Assembly: GCA_910587375.1 (NCBI GenBank)
Contig: CAJULR010000036.1
Coordinates: forward strand, 62,001 to 126,000
Length of the DNA: 64,000 bases
Direction: 5' to 3'
From: Candidatus Gastranaerophilales bacterium
GTDB lineage: Bacteria > Cyanobacteriota > Vampirovibrionia > Gastranaerophilales > Gastranaerophilaceae
Shown here piece by piece: positions 8,771 through 17,153 of this stretch. Position 1 is the first letter of the stretch. Each line of letters begins with the position of its first letter. Under the pieces are notes generated by a model. That model did not search any database. It was not told the origin of the DNA and saw only the letters and a program-made list of their open reading frames with translations. The translations under genes were made by a program, and so were the position numbers.

Positions 8771-9006
8771 AAAATTTTCCTATATAGTGTAAAAAATTTT
8801 CATTGCAAATTTCCCCTGTAAAATGCCCATATTAAGGCCAATTTAAGGGTTACATTTTTGTTAGCTTCAACTAACAATACACAATTATAAGTATTTAAAA
8901 AAGTTTGTCAACCCTAACAATGAATAAAAATTCCTTCGCCCTGCCTGCCGCGCAAAAATCACAGGCAAAATCACCCATAAAAAACTGTAAAATCAATAAA
9001 TAAAGC

Positions 9007-10929
9007 CTATAGGGGCAGCAAAATCTCAAAAACTGTGCTCTTTACAACCCTTGAGCCCGCCTTAAAAGAAGTACTTGAGGAAGCGCCTGGGGAAGCGCCC
9101 GCGGAAACACCGCCTTCTGCCGCAGAATTTTTCACCCTATAACTTGTACTATCAAACCTGATTTCGCCTTTGTGTTTTTCAATAATTTTTTTGCAAATTG
9201 CAAGGCCAAGCCCTGTGCCTTCCCCAACTTTTTTTGTGGTGAAACCTGCCTGAAAAATCTTTTTCTTATCCTCTTCTTTTATTCCAAAGCCGTTATCTTC
9301 AATTTTTACAGAAAGTTTATCGTTAACAATTTCTGTTGATATAATAATTTCGCCCGCATAGCGCACACCGCCCGCACAAGCCCCATCTTGGAGCGCAGTT
9401 CCTGACAGCCCTGCGTTTTCAACACTTGCCTCTTTTTCAATGCTCTGAATTGAGTTCATTAAAATGTTTAAAAACACCTGGTTTAACATATTTGGATAGC
9501 ACTCTACAAGCGGAATTTCGCCATAATTTTTAGTCAGCTTTATATCTTTTTTAAGCTTATGGCGAAGAAGATTAAGCGTTAAATCAAGCTCCTCGTTGAT
9601 GTTTGCAGCCTGGCTTGTCATCTCATCCAGGCGCACAAAGCGTTTTAGGGATTGCACAAGGTTTGTAATCCGCCCTATAGCGTCTTTATCAATATCATTT
9701 GTATCCTTTAAAATTTCAACAATATCCTTATCAAAGGTTTCATTTGTGTCATAAAACCTCTTTGCAATTTCATTATTCGCGCAAATGCTTGCAAGCGGAG
9801 TGTTGATTTCATGGGCAACAGAGGCAATCAATTGCCCCAAAGACGCCATTTTTTCAGAGTTTATCAATTGCAATTGGGTTTCTTTCAATTCGCTTAAGGC
9901 GCCTTCAAGCTCTTCTTTTTTATCAGACACCGCCTTAAAGAGCATAGCCTGTGTAATTGCGCCTGATATTTGCATTGAAACGCCCAAAAGAAGCTCTTTT
10001 TCAATCTCTTCAATATTTTTCTTTGTTGTTAAAATTACAACAACCGCAAGTACATTTTCCTTGTTTGAAATAGGAAGAATTATCCTTGTACAGGGCGAGT
10101 TTAGAGGCTCTGCCGCATTTTCATATTCCATAAGACAAGTTTGAATTGAAATTTTATTGTCTAAAATATCATCCGTTGTCTGCTTATCGTATCTTAAAAT
10201 TTCCCCTAAAAAGGGCTTATTTTCAGGATATGTATGTTCAACTTCAAACTCTTCTCTTTCTTTGCTTTTAAGCCTTTTTGCAAAATAAGATTTTTTGGCG
10301 CCAAAAATAATATTAAGTTCATTTAAGGCTGTGTTTAAAAGGTCGTTAATATCAATGGTTTTAGAAATGTTTGTTGAAATCCTGTTTAAAAGCGCCATTT
10401 TCACAGCCTGGTTTTGCGCTTTTGAATTTGTGTTTAAAAATTCCCGATTTTGAATTTTAAGCTTCTCGTTTTCGCTTGAAAGCCGCTCCAGCATTCGTTC
10501 TTTAGTAATGTCGTAAAAATATAAAATGCGATATTTTTTCAAAGAAAATGCCTGAATTAAAAAATAAAGATACTCTTTCTCATTTTTTTGATACATCCCA
10601 TAGAGCGTGAAATTTTTCTTTGACGTTATCGCGTCTTTAAGCGGGGAATACGTTTTCAGGTTTTCGCTTTCAAGCAAACAAAATTCAAAATAAAACTTGT
10701 AATCAAGCTTTTTTAGGGCACGCGCTCCCATCTTTGGGTCAACATCAGAAAAAATATTTTGAAAAGCCTTGTTAAAATAAACGCCATTCAAGTTTTCAAT
10801 ATTATTTTCAAGATTTTTAGAGTTTTCAGGGCTTTTTTCGCCATTTTTTTGACTTTCAGGCGTCAAAAAATCGCAGATAATTATGGGCTCTTTAAGGTTG
10901 TGGTAAAAGCTTTTTAAAACAGTGCTCAT
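9007..10929 (-). CDS. Cytoplasmic sensor histidine kinase with PAS-like and GAF domains
   Basis: A 640-aa kinase without transmembrane segments. A PAS-like region is followed by a coiled coil (ERLSSENEKLKIQN), a GAF domain (about residues 190-330), the dimerisation/H-box SVAHEINTPLASI with the phosphoacceptor His near residue 370, the N-box (NILMNSIQSIE), G1 (DNGFGIKEEDKKKIF) and G2 (GEGTGLGLAICKKI). The ATP-lid region carries low-complexity Ala/Gly/Ser insertions (around VENAGLSGTALQDGACAGG, and a Ser/Ala/Gly-rich stretch near the C-terminus) that look like recent expansions. It should autophosphorylate in response to a cytosolic signal. No response regulator gene is adjacent, so the partner is unknown. 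Confidence 0.9.
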   Translation of the reverse strand: MSTVLKSFYHNLKEPIIICDFLTPESQKNGEKSPENSKNLENNIENLNGVYFNKAFQNIFSDVDPKMGARALKKLDYKFYFEFCLLESENLKTYSPLKDAITSKKNFTLYGMYQKNEKEYLYFLIQAFSLKKYRILYFYDITKERMLERLSSENEKLKIQNREFLNTNSKAQNQAVKMALLNRISTNISKTIDINDLLNTALNELNIIFGAKKSYFAKRLKSKEREEFEVEHTYPENKPFLGEILRYDKQTTDDILDNKISIQTCLMEYENAAEPLNSPCTRIILPISNKENVLAVVVILTTKKNIEEIEKELLLGVSMQISGAITQAMLFKAVSDKKEELEGALSELKETQLQLINSEKMASLGQLIASVAHEINTPLASICANNEIAKRFYDTNETFDKDIVEILKDTNDIDKDAIGRITNLVQSLKRFVRLDEMTSQAANINEELDLTLNLLRHKLKKDIKLTKNYGEIPLVECYPNMLNQVFLNILMNSIQSIEKEASVENAGLSGTALQDGACAGGVRYAGEIIISTEIVNDKLSVKIEDNGFGIKEEDKKKIFQAGFTTKKVGEGTGLGLAICKKIIEKHKGEIRFDSTSYRVKNSAAEGGVSAGASPGASSSTSFKAGSRVVKSTVFEILLPL

Positions 10930-10989
10930 AATTTAATTCCCGCCTTTAATATAAGGGGTATCATACCCAAAAACGCCTAAAATCAAGCT

Positions 10990-11697
10990 TTATAGCATAT
11001 AATCATCGGGTGCTTTTTTTACATAAAAGCCAAGGCCCACGGATTTAAAACTTGAATTTTCGTTTTTCAGTGTGAAATTTTCTTTATTCAATTCGTTAAG
11101 TTTTTGTCTTAAAGATTCATTTTCTGTCTTTGCACGAATTAATTCCACAACAATTTCATCAAGCCCATCCATTTTTTCATTCAAAACGCTTGAAATTCTA
11201 TCCACAATGTTATTTTCAAGGGCAGCGAAGCCTCTTGACACAACATTGTTATCAACCCCATCAAGGGCCATTAAGTCTGCAGTATCCTCTACAGGCGCAA
11301 TTTCTCTGTTTTGTGCCTTTTCTTTTACTCTTTGAAGGAAATTATTTTCCTTGGTTTTATATAAAATATTTGATTCGTTTTCAATTTCTTTTTTAATGTT
11401 CATTTTCTTAACTGCTTCTTCTATTGCGCGCTTTTTTTCCTCTTGAAGTTCTTTTGTATGTTGATATAATTCTTTAACTTTCTTTAGCACATCTATATCA
11501 TCTTTTGAAAAATAAATGTTGCCAAAACCGTCTTTTTTGGGCTTCAAACAGGCCTTTTGGCAAAGCGTTGAAACTTCTTTGGGGTTTGAATTTAATATCC
11601 TTAAAAGCTGTCCCGCAGTTATTATTTCTTCCATCTGATTAATATCTTTCACTTCAAAATTTTCCAACTTAAAATCCTTCTCGATGTAAAAATTCAT
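10990..11697 (-). CDS. MerR-like helix-turn-helix and coiled-coil protein
   Basis: A 235-aa protein. Residues ~25-75 (ITAGQLLRILNSNPKEVSTL...YFSKDDIDVLKKV) resemble the winged helix of MerR/RacA-type DNA-binding proteins. The rest is mostly long helices, including two predicted coiled coils (KELQEEKKRAIEEAVKKM; ENESLRQKLNELNKENFTLK). Such a design fits a chromosome-associated or segregation protein, or a transcription factor, but the sequence does not decide. The annotated ATG has no clear ribosome binding site; an internal Met (residue 22, at 11634) just before the HTH is an alternative start. It lies 60 bp upstream of the histidine kinase gene on the same strand. Confidence 0.55.
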   Translation of the reverse strand: MNFYIEKDFKLENFEVKDINQMEEIITAGQLLRILNSNPKEVSTLCQKACLKPKKDGFGNIYFSKDDIDVLKKVKELYQHTKELQEEKKRAIEEAVKKMNIKKEIENESNILYKTKENNFLQRVKEKAQNREIAPVEDTADLMALDGVDNNVVSRGFAALENNIVDRISSVLNEKMDGLDEIVVELIRAKTENESLRQKLNELNKENFTLKNENSSFKSVGLGFYVKKAPDDYML

Positions 11698-11768
11698 GGG
11701 TAATTTATTTCACAACAACATTATAGATTAAATTTTTTAAAAAACTATAACTTTATTTTTCAATTTTT

Positions 11769-11798
11769 ACAATTTAGCACAAATTGTAATATTATAAT
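11769..11798 (+). promoter_or_regulatory. Putative promoter and palindromic operator upstream of tmk
   Basis: An inverted repeat ACAATTT-N5-AAATTGT (11769-11787) lies just before a consensus -10 TATAAT (11793-11798). The palindrome overlaps the -35 position, so a repressor bound there could block the tmk-TPR transcript. Confidence 0.4.
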
Positions 11799-11836
11799 AT
11801 AATAAACAAAGAAGAGATTTGGGAAAATTTTAGTCT

Positions 11837-12472
11837 ATGCACAAGGGGCACAAGGAGAATAGGGGATATTTTATAACCTTTGAAGGGGCGGACGGCTGTG
11901 GAAAAACAACGCAAATAGGCCTTCTCGCCGAATATCTTAACAAAAAAAATATTGAAAATATTTTAACACGCGAGCCCGGAGGCTCTGATTTAGGGGTACA
12001 TTTAAGAAAAATTTTATTACATTATGAAGCCCCCGTTTCAAATGTCGCAGAAACTTTTCTATACCTTGCAGACAGAGCCCAGCATATTGAATATAAAATA
12101 AAACCTGCACTTGAAGCGGGAAAAATTGTCCTCTGCGACAGGCATACAGATTCAACCCTTGCCTATCAAGGATACGGCAGAGAACAAGATTTAGACAAAA
12201 TTAAATATTTAAACGACATTGCAACTGCAGGGGTTAAGCCTGATTTAACAATAGTTTTCGACATTGATTCTGAAATTGCCCAAAAAAGGCTTGGGGGCGA
12301 AAAAGACCGCCTGGAAGCAGAAGGGCTTGAATTTCATAAAAAATTAAGATTTGGATATTTAGACATAGCAAAAAAAGACCCGAAAAGGGTGAAAGTAATA
12401 GACGCAAATCAAAGTATAGAGAGGGTTTTTGAAGACACTCTAAAGGTAATTGAGGAATTTTTAAACATATGA
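11837..12472 (+). CDS. tmk: Thymidylate kinase
   Basis: A 211-aa cytosolic enzyme phosphorylating dTMP to dTDP with ATP. Visible are the P-loop FEGADGCGKTTQ, the substrate-site TREPGGSDLG, the DR(H) motif CDRHTDSTLAYQGYGR and the LID region (KRLGGEKDRLEAEG). Length is typical. The first ~10 residues are extra and poorly conserved, so the start could be slightly internal. The stop codon overlaps the start of the TPR gene (ATGA), indicating translational coupling. Confidence 0.95.
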   Translation: MHKGHKENRGYFITFEGADGCGKTTQIGLLAEYLNKKNIENILTREPGGSDLGVHLRKILLHYEAPVSNVAETFLYLADRAQHIEYKIKPALEAGKIVLCDRHTDSTLAYQGYGREQDLDKIKYLNDIATAGVKPDLTIVFDIDSEIAQKRLGGEKDRLEAEGLEFHKKLRFGYLDIAKKDPKRVKVIDANQSIERVFEDTLKVIEEFLNI

Positions 12473-14226
12473 AAAGAAGTATAAGAAAAAGATTTTTAAT
12501 CGTTTGTTTGGCGCTTTTAATTCAATCTCAAGGGTTTTCAAGCCCCCTTTGGAACATTGAAACAGGCGTAAATTTAATTAACAGTCAAAAATATGCTGAA
12601 GCTGCCAAATTCTTCGAAGGATATGTAAAAAGCAGCCCAAATGACTCTGACGGGCACTATTACCTTGGCGTTTGCTATAAAAATTTAAACAAAATGGATA
12701 AATCTGCCTACCATCTTCAAAAATCTTACGAACTTTCAAAAAACCTTGAAAAGATAAGCGTTGCGCCAAAATATACAGCAGAAGCCACCGCAGAAGATGA
12801 CTACCTTGATATGGCAAATATGTATTATGATTCAGGAAATTACATAAAGGCGCTGCAATATACTGATTTAATTTTAAATGTTAACCCGAACAATATAAAC
12901 GGGCTTATTTTAAAAACAAAAATTTATTACAACCAAAACAATAAAAACCAGGCTGCAGTGTATTTCAAAAAAGCGCTAATGCTTGATAACACGCTTCTTA
13001 GCTCTATTTGGGCAAAAAATTTAGGAATTTCAACAATTCCAAAATATGATTTTGACTATTACAACACAAAAGGCCTTGAATACTACTATTCAGGAGATTC
13101 TAAAGGCGCTTTAACATATTTTGAAAAAGCTGTTGAAATTAACCCAAAAAGCGCTCAGGCCTTTAATAACCTTGCCTTATGCCATATGCAATTAAACGAT
13201 TTTGACAGCGCAAAAGCCGCATTGAACAAGGCTTTAAGGGCAGATAAGAATTTTAATTTAACATATATAAACCTTGCAAAATTTGAGGCCTTAAAAGACA
13301 ATGCCTTAAAAAAACCTGGCAAAGCCGCAGGAATTAATAAACAAAGAGAAAAATACCTAAAAGAGGCCCTAAAAGTAAACCCCAACAGTAAATATGCCTA
13401 TTTAGAACTTGGAAATTTCTACCTTGAAAATAAGGACTATCAAAACGCAAATATAAACTTTAAAAATGCCGTTTTAATTGACGGAAATTTCTACGAAGCA
13501 CTTATGGGGCTTGGGACAAGCTATGTTGAAGAAGGAAATTTATCTGAAGGCCTTAAGGCCCTAAGAAAGGCTTCCACGGTAACTCAAAACGGGGGCAAAA
13601 ACCCTGATATGCTTTATTATTTAGCCAAAATTTGTATTGCAAACACAAATGTTAATGAAGGAAAAACCTACCTTCTTGACGCCATAAAACAGAGTGAAAA
13701 CCCGAATTATTACTTTGAACTTGGAAAAATTTATTACAGCGAAAATGATTACTCATCCGCCCAAAATGCCTTTAAAAAGGCTATGGAGCTTGATTTGGAT
13801 TTTGAGCTTGAAGCGGATATTTACAATTATTTCGGGCTCATTGAATACAAAAATTTTGATACAGACCAGGCAATTTATATGTTTAAAAAGGCTGTAGACC
13901 TGGAGCCTAAAAGGGCTATGTACCTTTACAACCTTGCCCAGGCCTATAAAAGCCTTGGGGATAAAAACGCCTATTCAAAAGAAATTAACGCCATTGCAAA
14001 CCTGAAACCCCGCACTGTACAAGATTTCTTAGACTTTTCAACAATTTATTACGACAAGAAAAACACCCCGGTTGCAATAAAAGTTTTAAGCGACGGAATT
14101 GAAAAATTTCCCGAGGAAAGAAGCCTGTATGAAGCGAAATTAAAGCTTTTCCGCGCCACAAAAGACGCCAAAGGAATTAAAGACACAGAGGCTGAAATTC
14201 GCAGCAAATTCAGACGGCAGATTTAA
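12469..14226 (+). CDS. Secreted or periplasmic tetratricopeptide-repeat protein
   Basis: A 585-aa protein with an N-terminal signal-like sequence (FLIVCLALLIQSQGFSSP) followed by about 12 TPR units, for example YAEAAKFFEGYVKSSPNDSD, YIKALQYTDLILNVNPNN, SKGALTYFEKAVEINPKSAQ and DQAIYMFKKAVDLEPKRAMY. TPR arrays mediate protein-protein contacts. The signal sequence places it outside the cytoplasm, perhaps in envelope or pilus assembly. It is coupled to tmk by a 4-bp overlap. No enzymatic domain is seen. Confidence 0.85.
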   Translation: MKRSIRKRFLIVCLALLIQSQGFSSPLWNIETGVNLINSQKYAEAAKFFEGYVKSSPNDSDGHYYLGVCYKNLNKMDKSAYHLQKSYELSKNLEKISVAPKYTAEATAEDDYLDMANMYYDSGNYIKALQYTDLILNVNPNNINGLILKTKIYYNQNNKNQAAVYFKKALMLDNTLLSSIWAKNLGISTIPKYDFDYYNTKGLEYYYSGDSKGALTYFEKAVEINPKSAQAFNNLALCHMQLNDFDSAKAALNKALRADKNFNLTYINLAKFEALKDNALKKPGKAAGINKQREKYLKEALKVNPNSKYAYLELGNFYLENKDYQNANINFKNAVLIDGNFYEALMGLGTSYVEEGNLSEGLKALRKASTVTQNGGKNPDMLYYLAKICIANTNVNEGKTYLLDAIKQSENPNYYFELGKIYYSENDYSSAQNAFKKAMELDLDFELEADIYNYFGLIEYKNFDTDQAIYMFKKAVDLEPKRAMYLYNLAQAYKSLGDKNAYSKEINAIANLKPRTVQDFLDFSTIYYDKKNTPVAIKVLSDGIEKFPEERSLYEAKLKLFRATKDAKGIKDTEAEIRSKFRRQI

Positions 14227-14317
14227 TTAGCCGGGGTAAAAGATACTCTTTTCAAAAGGAACCGACGACAATATTATTCTGACTTCGGGTTGGTTCCCGA
14301 TTAGAAAGGAGGGTAAT

Positions 14318-14395
14318 ATGGATAATTTCAACATAAGTTTATTTTTAATCTTTTTGATTTTATTTATATTGAAAAACGGCTCTCATTTAAAATAA
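14318..14395 (+). CDS. Tiny hydrophobic peptide, putative type I toxin (25 aa)
   Basis: The ORF has 25 codons: MDNFN, a very hydrophobic core (ISLFLIFLILFILK), then a short polar end. AAAGGAGG (14305-14312) lies 5 nt before ATG. Upstream, GGAACCGAC (14258-14266) pairs with GTTGGTTCC (14289-14297), placing a hairpin just before the ribosome binding site. The 3' end of the ORF is overlapped by a convergent antisense RNA whose terminator stem lies in the last codons. The arrangement matches the loci at 7.3 and 62.8 kb. Membrane-active toxin function is inferred, not shown. Confidence 0.55.
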   Translation: MDNFNISLFLIFLILFILKNGSHLK

Positions 14396-14450
14396 GAACC
14401 GTCTGACTTCTACAGAGTATCCGGCAGTTCTCGCAAAACTGCCACCCTGT
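14372..14450 (-). ncRNA. Candidate antisense RNA (type I antitoxin-like) 2
   Basis: A predicted RNA of ~79 nt on the minus strand starting at 14450 (ACAGGGTGGCAG...). The 5' GGCAGTT/AACTGCC hairpin is followed by a terminator, ACGGTTCT pairing with AGAGCCGT (14376-14383 with 14395-14402), and a T5 run. Its 5' end, ACAGG...GGGTGGCA, matches that of antisense RNA 1. It overlaps only the 3' end of the tiny ORF and its 3' UTR. Confidence 0.5.
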
Positions 14451-14456
14451 GCTTAT

Positions 14457-14484
14457 ATTATAACCCATTTTTACAATTTTTCAA
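14457..14484 (-). promoter_or_regulatory. Promoter of antisense RNA 2
   Basis: On the minus strand: -35 TTGAAA (14479-14484), 16-bp spacer, perfect -10 TATAAT (14457-14462). Confidence 0.65.
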
Positions 14485-14582
14485 CAGTCTTCAAATTTTC
14501 AAGCAATATGGCATAATAGCTAAAATGCAGCCACAGCAAGGGTTTGCGCTCGCTTCACAGAGGCCTCTTCACAGAAGTCTTC

Positions 14583-15251
14583 TTACGGCAAGTTCAAAAA
14601 TTTGTGCACTTGCGGAATTAGGCGAATTCTTGAATATTTTTCGTATAATTTCTGGAAAATCCCCGTCATATCAAGGTTTTTAGAGATTGGCATTTTTGGC
14701 TGCAAAATTATTTCTATCCCATGTTTTAAGCCCAAATTTGCAAGTTCAGAAATTTCTTTATCTGTTATATTTTCATCAAAAACAACCTTGGCAAAAACGT
14801 TGGAATCCCTTGCTACGAGCAGAAATTCGTCACTTACAGAAAAATCATTCTTCTGCCCTGTGGCGCTTTCCAATTTTATATCCATAGAAATAATATCCAC
14901 ATAATCAATTACGTCACGAAGGTTGTAAGGCAGACTGCCATTGGTTTCCAGGTATATTTTCTTTTTCAAGGAACCCTTGTGCTCTGCTAAAAAATCTCTT
15001 AAAAATTCAGACTGTAAAAGCGGCTCTCCGCCTGTAAAACTAATGGTTTCGGCACTATAATGTTTTATTTCATCATACAGCGCAGATTTTGTCAAAATCA
15101 CAGTTTTTTTGTCGTCAGGAATATTTGTGTCACAATATTTACAGTTCAAATTACACCCCAAAAGCCTTATAAACAGGTGTTTTTCGCCAACACAAAGCCC
15201 TTCTCCCTGAATTGATTCAAAAATTTCCGTTATTTTGCAAGTTTTTTCCAA
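14583..15251 (-). CDS. queE: 7-carboxy-7-deazaguanine synthase (queuosine pathway)
   Basis: A 222-aa radical SAM enzyme converting 6-carboxy-tetrahydropterin to CDG, the precursor of queuosine and other deazapurines. The N-terminus EIFESIQGEG and the cluster motif CNLNCKYCD (CxxxCxxC) are characteristic, as is FTGGEPLLQ. The start is TTG; no better start lies nearby and EIF must be near the N-terminus. It sits 15 bp downstream of the DnaJ-like gene on the same strand. Other que genes are not in the window. Confidence 0.9.
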   Translation of the reverse strand: MEKTCKITEIFESIQGEGLCVGEKHLFIRLLGCNLNCKYCDTNIPDDKKTVILTKSALYDEIKHYSAETISFTGGEPLLQSEFLRDFLAEHKGSLKKKIYLETNGSLPYNLRDVIDYVDIISMDIKLESATGQKNDFSVSDEFLLVARDSNVFAKVVFDENITDKEISELANLGLKHGIEIILQPKMPISKNLDMTGIFQKLYEKYSRIRLIPQVHKFLNLP

Positions 15252-15266
15252 TTTCTCTTAAAATCC

Positions 15267-16346
15267 TTATCCCCTGTGTGTTTTGAGGTCTAAATCTCTC
15301 AATTTTTCATACAATTCAAGCTCTTTTTGGCTCAAATTTTTTTCAATATCAATCTTTACAACCACGGTATATTCTGCCTTCAGGCCTTGTATTTGAAGGT
15401 TTAGAGCCTCTTTTCTAAGTTTAAATCTTGAGCCCGATTTTGTCAAAGGTGGAATTTTAATCTTTACAAATTTTCCATCTAAAGGCACACGGACTTCACC
15501 CCCTAAAGCCGCTTGCCATGGGCTTATTGAGGTTTCTATTAAAATATTTTCATCAGATTTTTCTTCCTGCCTCTGCTCTTCTTTTTGTTCAATTTGAATT
15601 AAAAGATAAAGGTCGCCGTTTTTGCCGCCAAATTTTCCATACTCGCCCTCACCCTTCACTTTCATTTTTGTGCCGTCTTTTATGCCCGCAGGAATTTTCA
15701 CGTTCATAATTTTATGTTCCGATTTTTCGCCCGCACCGTGGCATAGGGCACAAACCATGCCGTTAAAGTAGCGTCTGCCAAGGCATTTAGGGCACTTATC
15801 AGTATGAAGAACATTGATTTTCCTCATTGTTCCCCGTTTTGCCTCCTCTTTTGATACCTTTACGACGGTTTCAATATCTTTACCATCTATAACAGGGCTC
15901 TGTGCGCGGGTTTTAGCCTCTTTTGTTTCGTGTATATCCTGTTTTTTCGCCGTTTTTGACGTTTCATTTTTGTAAAAAGCGCTTTCTTGTTGGGTTTCTC
16001 TCGTTTCGCCCCCTGAAAAAGCTTGCTCTTGCTTTATTTCAGCCTGTTTTTTATCAAGCCCGACATCGTTTTTTTCAAACTTACCTGAACCTTGCTTTTG
16101 CGTTTTTACATCGCATGTATTATAAACCCCTGAAAACCCGCTTAAAGTGTCGTATTGAAGCCTTTTAGTATCGTCCAAAAGCGTCTGCACCGCATTATTC
16201 AGGAGTTTAAAATATTCTTCGGCCTCTTTTGTTTTGTTCACATCCGGGTGATAAATCCTCACAAGCCTTCTATAGGCGGCTTTTATATCCTCTTTTGAAG
16301 CGCTCGGGGTCAAATCTAAAATGTCGTAAAAATTTTTATTTTTCAT
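15267..16346 (-). CDS. DnaJ-family chaperone with reduced zinc domain
   Basis: A 359-aa Hsp40. The J domain is complete (NFYDILDLTPSASKEDIKAAYRR, HPD in IYHPDVNK) and would stimulate the DnaK ATPase. A long, charged and repetitive linker (residues ~75-165, rich in K/E/T/Q) replaces the G/F region. The zinc-finger region has only two Cys pairs (CPKCLGRR and CALCHGAG) instead of four, followed by beta-sandwich substrate-binding domains (VKIPAGIKDGTKMKVKGEG; VPLDGKFVKIKIPP). It is therefore a shortened type I or a CbpA-like member rather than standard DnaJ. Confidence 0.85.
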   Translation of the reverse strand: MKNKNFYDILDLTPSASKEDIKAAYRRLVRIYHPDVNKTKEAEEYFKLLNNAVQTLLDDTKRLQYDTLSGFSGVYNTCDVKTQKQGSGKFEKNDVGLDKKQAEIKQEQAFSGGETRETQQESAFYKNETSKTAKKQDIHETKEAKTRAQSPVIDGKDIETVVKVSKEEAKRGTMRKINVLHTDKCPKCLGRRYFNGMVCALCHGAGEKSEHKIMNVKIPAGIKDGTKMKVKGEGEYGKFGGKNGDLYLLIQIEQKEEQRQEEKSDENILIETSISPWQAALGGEVRVPLDGKFVKIKIPPLTKSGSRFKLRKEALNLQIQGLKAEYTVVVKIDIEKNLSQKELELYEKLRDLDLKTHRG

Positions 16347-16380
16347 AAGTCTTATTTGATTTTAACAAATTTTTCGGGAT

Positions 16381-16411
16381 AAAAAAATCCCCTATGGCAA
16401 ACCACAGGGGA
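16381..16411 (-). terminator. Strong intrinsic terminator (minus strand)
   Basis: TCCCCTGTGG/CCATAGGGGA stem (10 bp with one wobble) followed by T7 on the minus strand. It ends whatever is transcribed from the 16.4-16.6 kb gap, just before the DnaJ-like gene. Confidence 0.85.
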
Positions 16412-16540
16412 AAACTTTTAAAGAACTATGGAGATATAGGAGAGAGGAGAAAATTATCTTTGGCTTTTGCCCTTATATCAAGGGTTTTCACCTTTTTGGC
16501 CTTTTTAAACCCAAGTACCGTAGGGGTTTTGGACTTTATG
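16412..16540 (-). ncRNA. Possible small RNA or long 3' UTR with pyrimidine-rich anti-SD segment
   Basis: Between the 124-aa gene and the terminator at 16381-16411, the minus strand contains short hairpins (AAACCC/GGGTTT; CCCTT/AAGGG). It also carries an unpaired CU-rich tract (TTTTCTCCTCTCTCCT) complementary to ribosome binding sites. A weak promoter-like TTGAAA...TACAAT with a 19-bp spacer lies upstream (16546-16576). It could be a separate ~155-nt RNA or the 3' UTR of the upstream gene. Not a recognisable 6S or SRP RNA. Confidence 0.3.
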
Positions 16541-16599
16541 TATATATTGTAAACTTTTAAACTGCCGTATTTTCAACTAAAAGCTCTTTTTATCGGATA

Positions 16600-16974
16600 T
16601 TATAGGGTTTGAAGAGTAGCTTGCGCCGCAAGAGCCAATGCCTGAGCTTCTGAAATCCCCGGAAATTCGGCTTTTATAACGTTTGCCATTTCTTCTGCTT
16701 TATTTTCAAATTCGCCCATTGAACCCTGAATTCTAGCTATAGAGGCGTCATCCAGGTATTTTTTAGGGTCAATCGTAAGCGCACTGCCTAATACAGCCGC
16801 TTTGTTTTGCGCTGCAGACAAATTCATTGCGCTGTAAATTGCTTCGCTGTCAACCTTTTTTGAATCGGCGTTAACAGGCGCATTTTCTTTGTTTTGAGTC
16901 TTGTTTTCGTCTTCCTTTTTTTCCACTTGCTTTTGGAAATTTAATCCATAAAGATTAAGATTAATTTTGTCCAT
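16600..16974 (-). CDS. Small lineage-specific protein of unknown function
   Basis: A 124-aa acidic/amphipathic protein that I do not recognise. The N-terminus MDKINLNLYGLNFQKQ resembles those of other unknown proteins here. A charged Lys/Glu/Asn linker is followed by a helical, Ala-rich C-terminal half (GISEAQALALAAQATLQTL). Two ATGs are in frame; the second (16974) is preferred because AAGGAG is 6 nt upstream, whereas it abuts the first. It has its own promoter candidate at 17054-17081. Confidence 0.6.
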   Translation of the reverse strand: MDKINLNLYGLNFQKQVEKKEDENKTQNKENAPVNADSKKVDSEAIYSAMNLSAAQNKAAVLGSALTIDPKKYLDDASIARIQGSMGEFENKAEEMANVIKAEFPGISEAQALALAAQATLQTL

Positions 16975-17053
16975 AGTCATCTCCTTGCTTTGAAGTCTTT
17001 AAAAGTCTTTATCGTTCCTTATGTTTAGACTATCGGCTTTGTTTTACTGAAAC

Positions 17054-17081
17054 TTTATAGTTTTACAAAAAACCGTTACAA
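17054..17081 (-). promoter_or_regulatory. Promoter of the 124-aa protein gene
   Basis: Minus strand: -35 TTGTAA (17076-17081), 16-bp spacer, -10 TATAAA (17054-17059). Confidence 0.5.
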
Positions 17082-17099
17082 AAATTAATATTAACCTCG

Positions 17100-17125
17100 A
17101 AAACCCTTGCAGCACAAGGGTTTTT
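17100..17125 (-). terminator. Terminator downstream of purB
   Basis: Perfect stem AAAACCCTTG/CAAGGGTTTT with a 5-nt loop (17100-17124), 29 bp after the purB stop. The T-tract is better on the plus strand, so it may act in both directions. Confidence 0.6.
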
Positions 17126-17153
17126 AATAAATAAAAAATATTTTACAAAAGGT

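Noticed and set aside
16381-16580. 6S RNA
   Set aside because: Length is near but the long interrupted hairpin with a central bubble cannot be drawn; short local hairpins and a CU-rich loop dominate.
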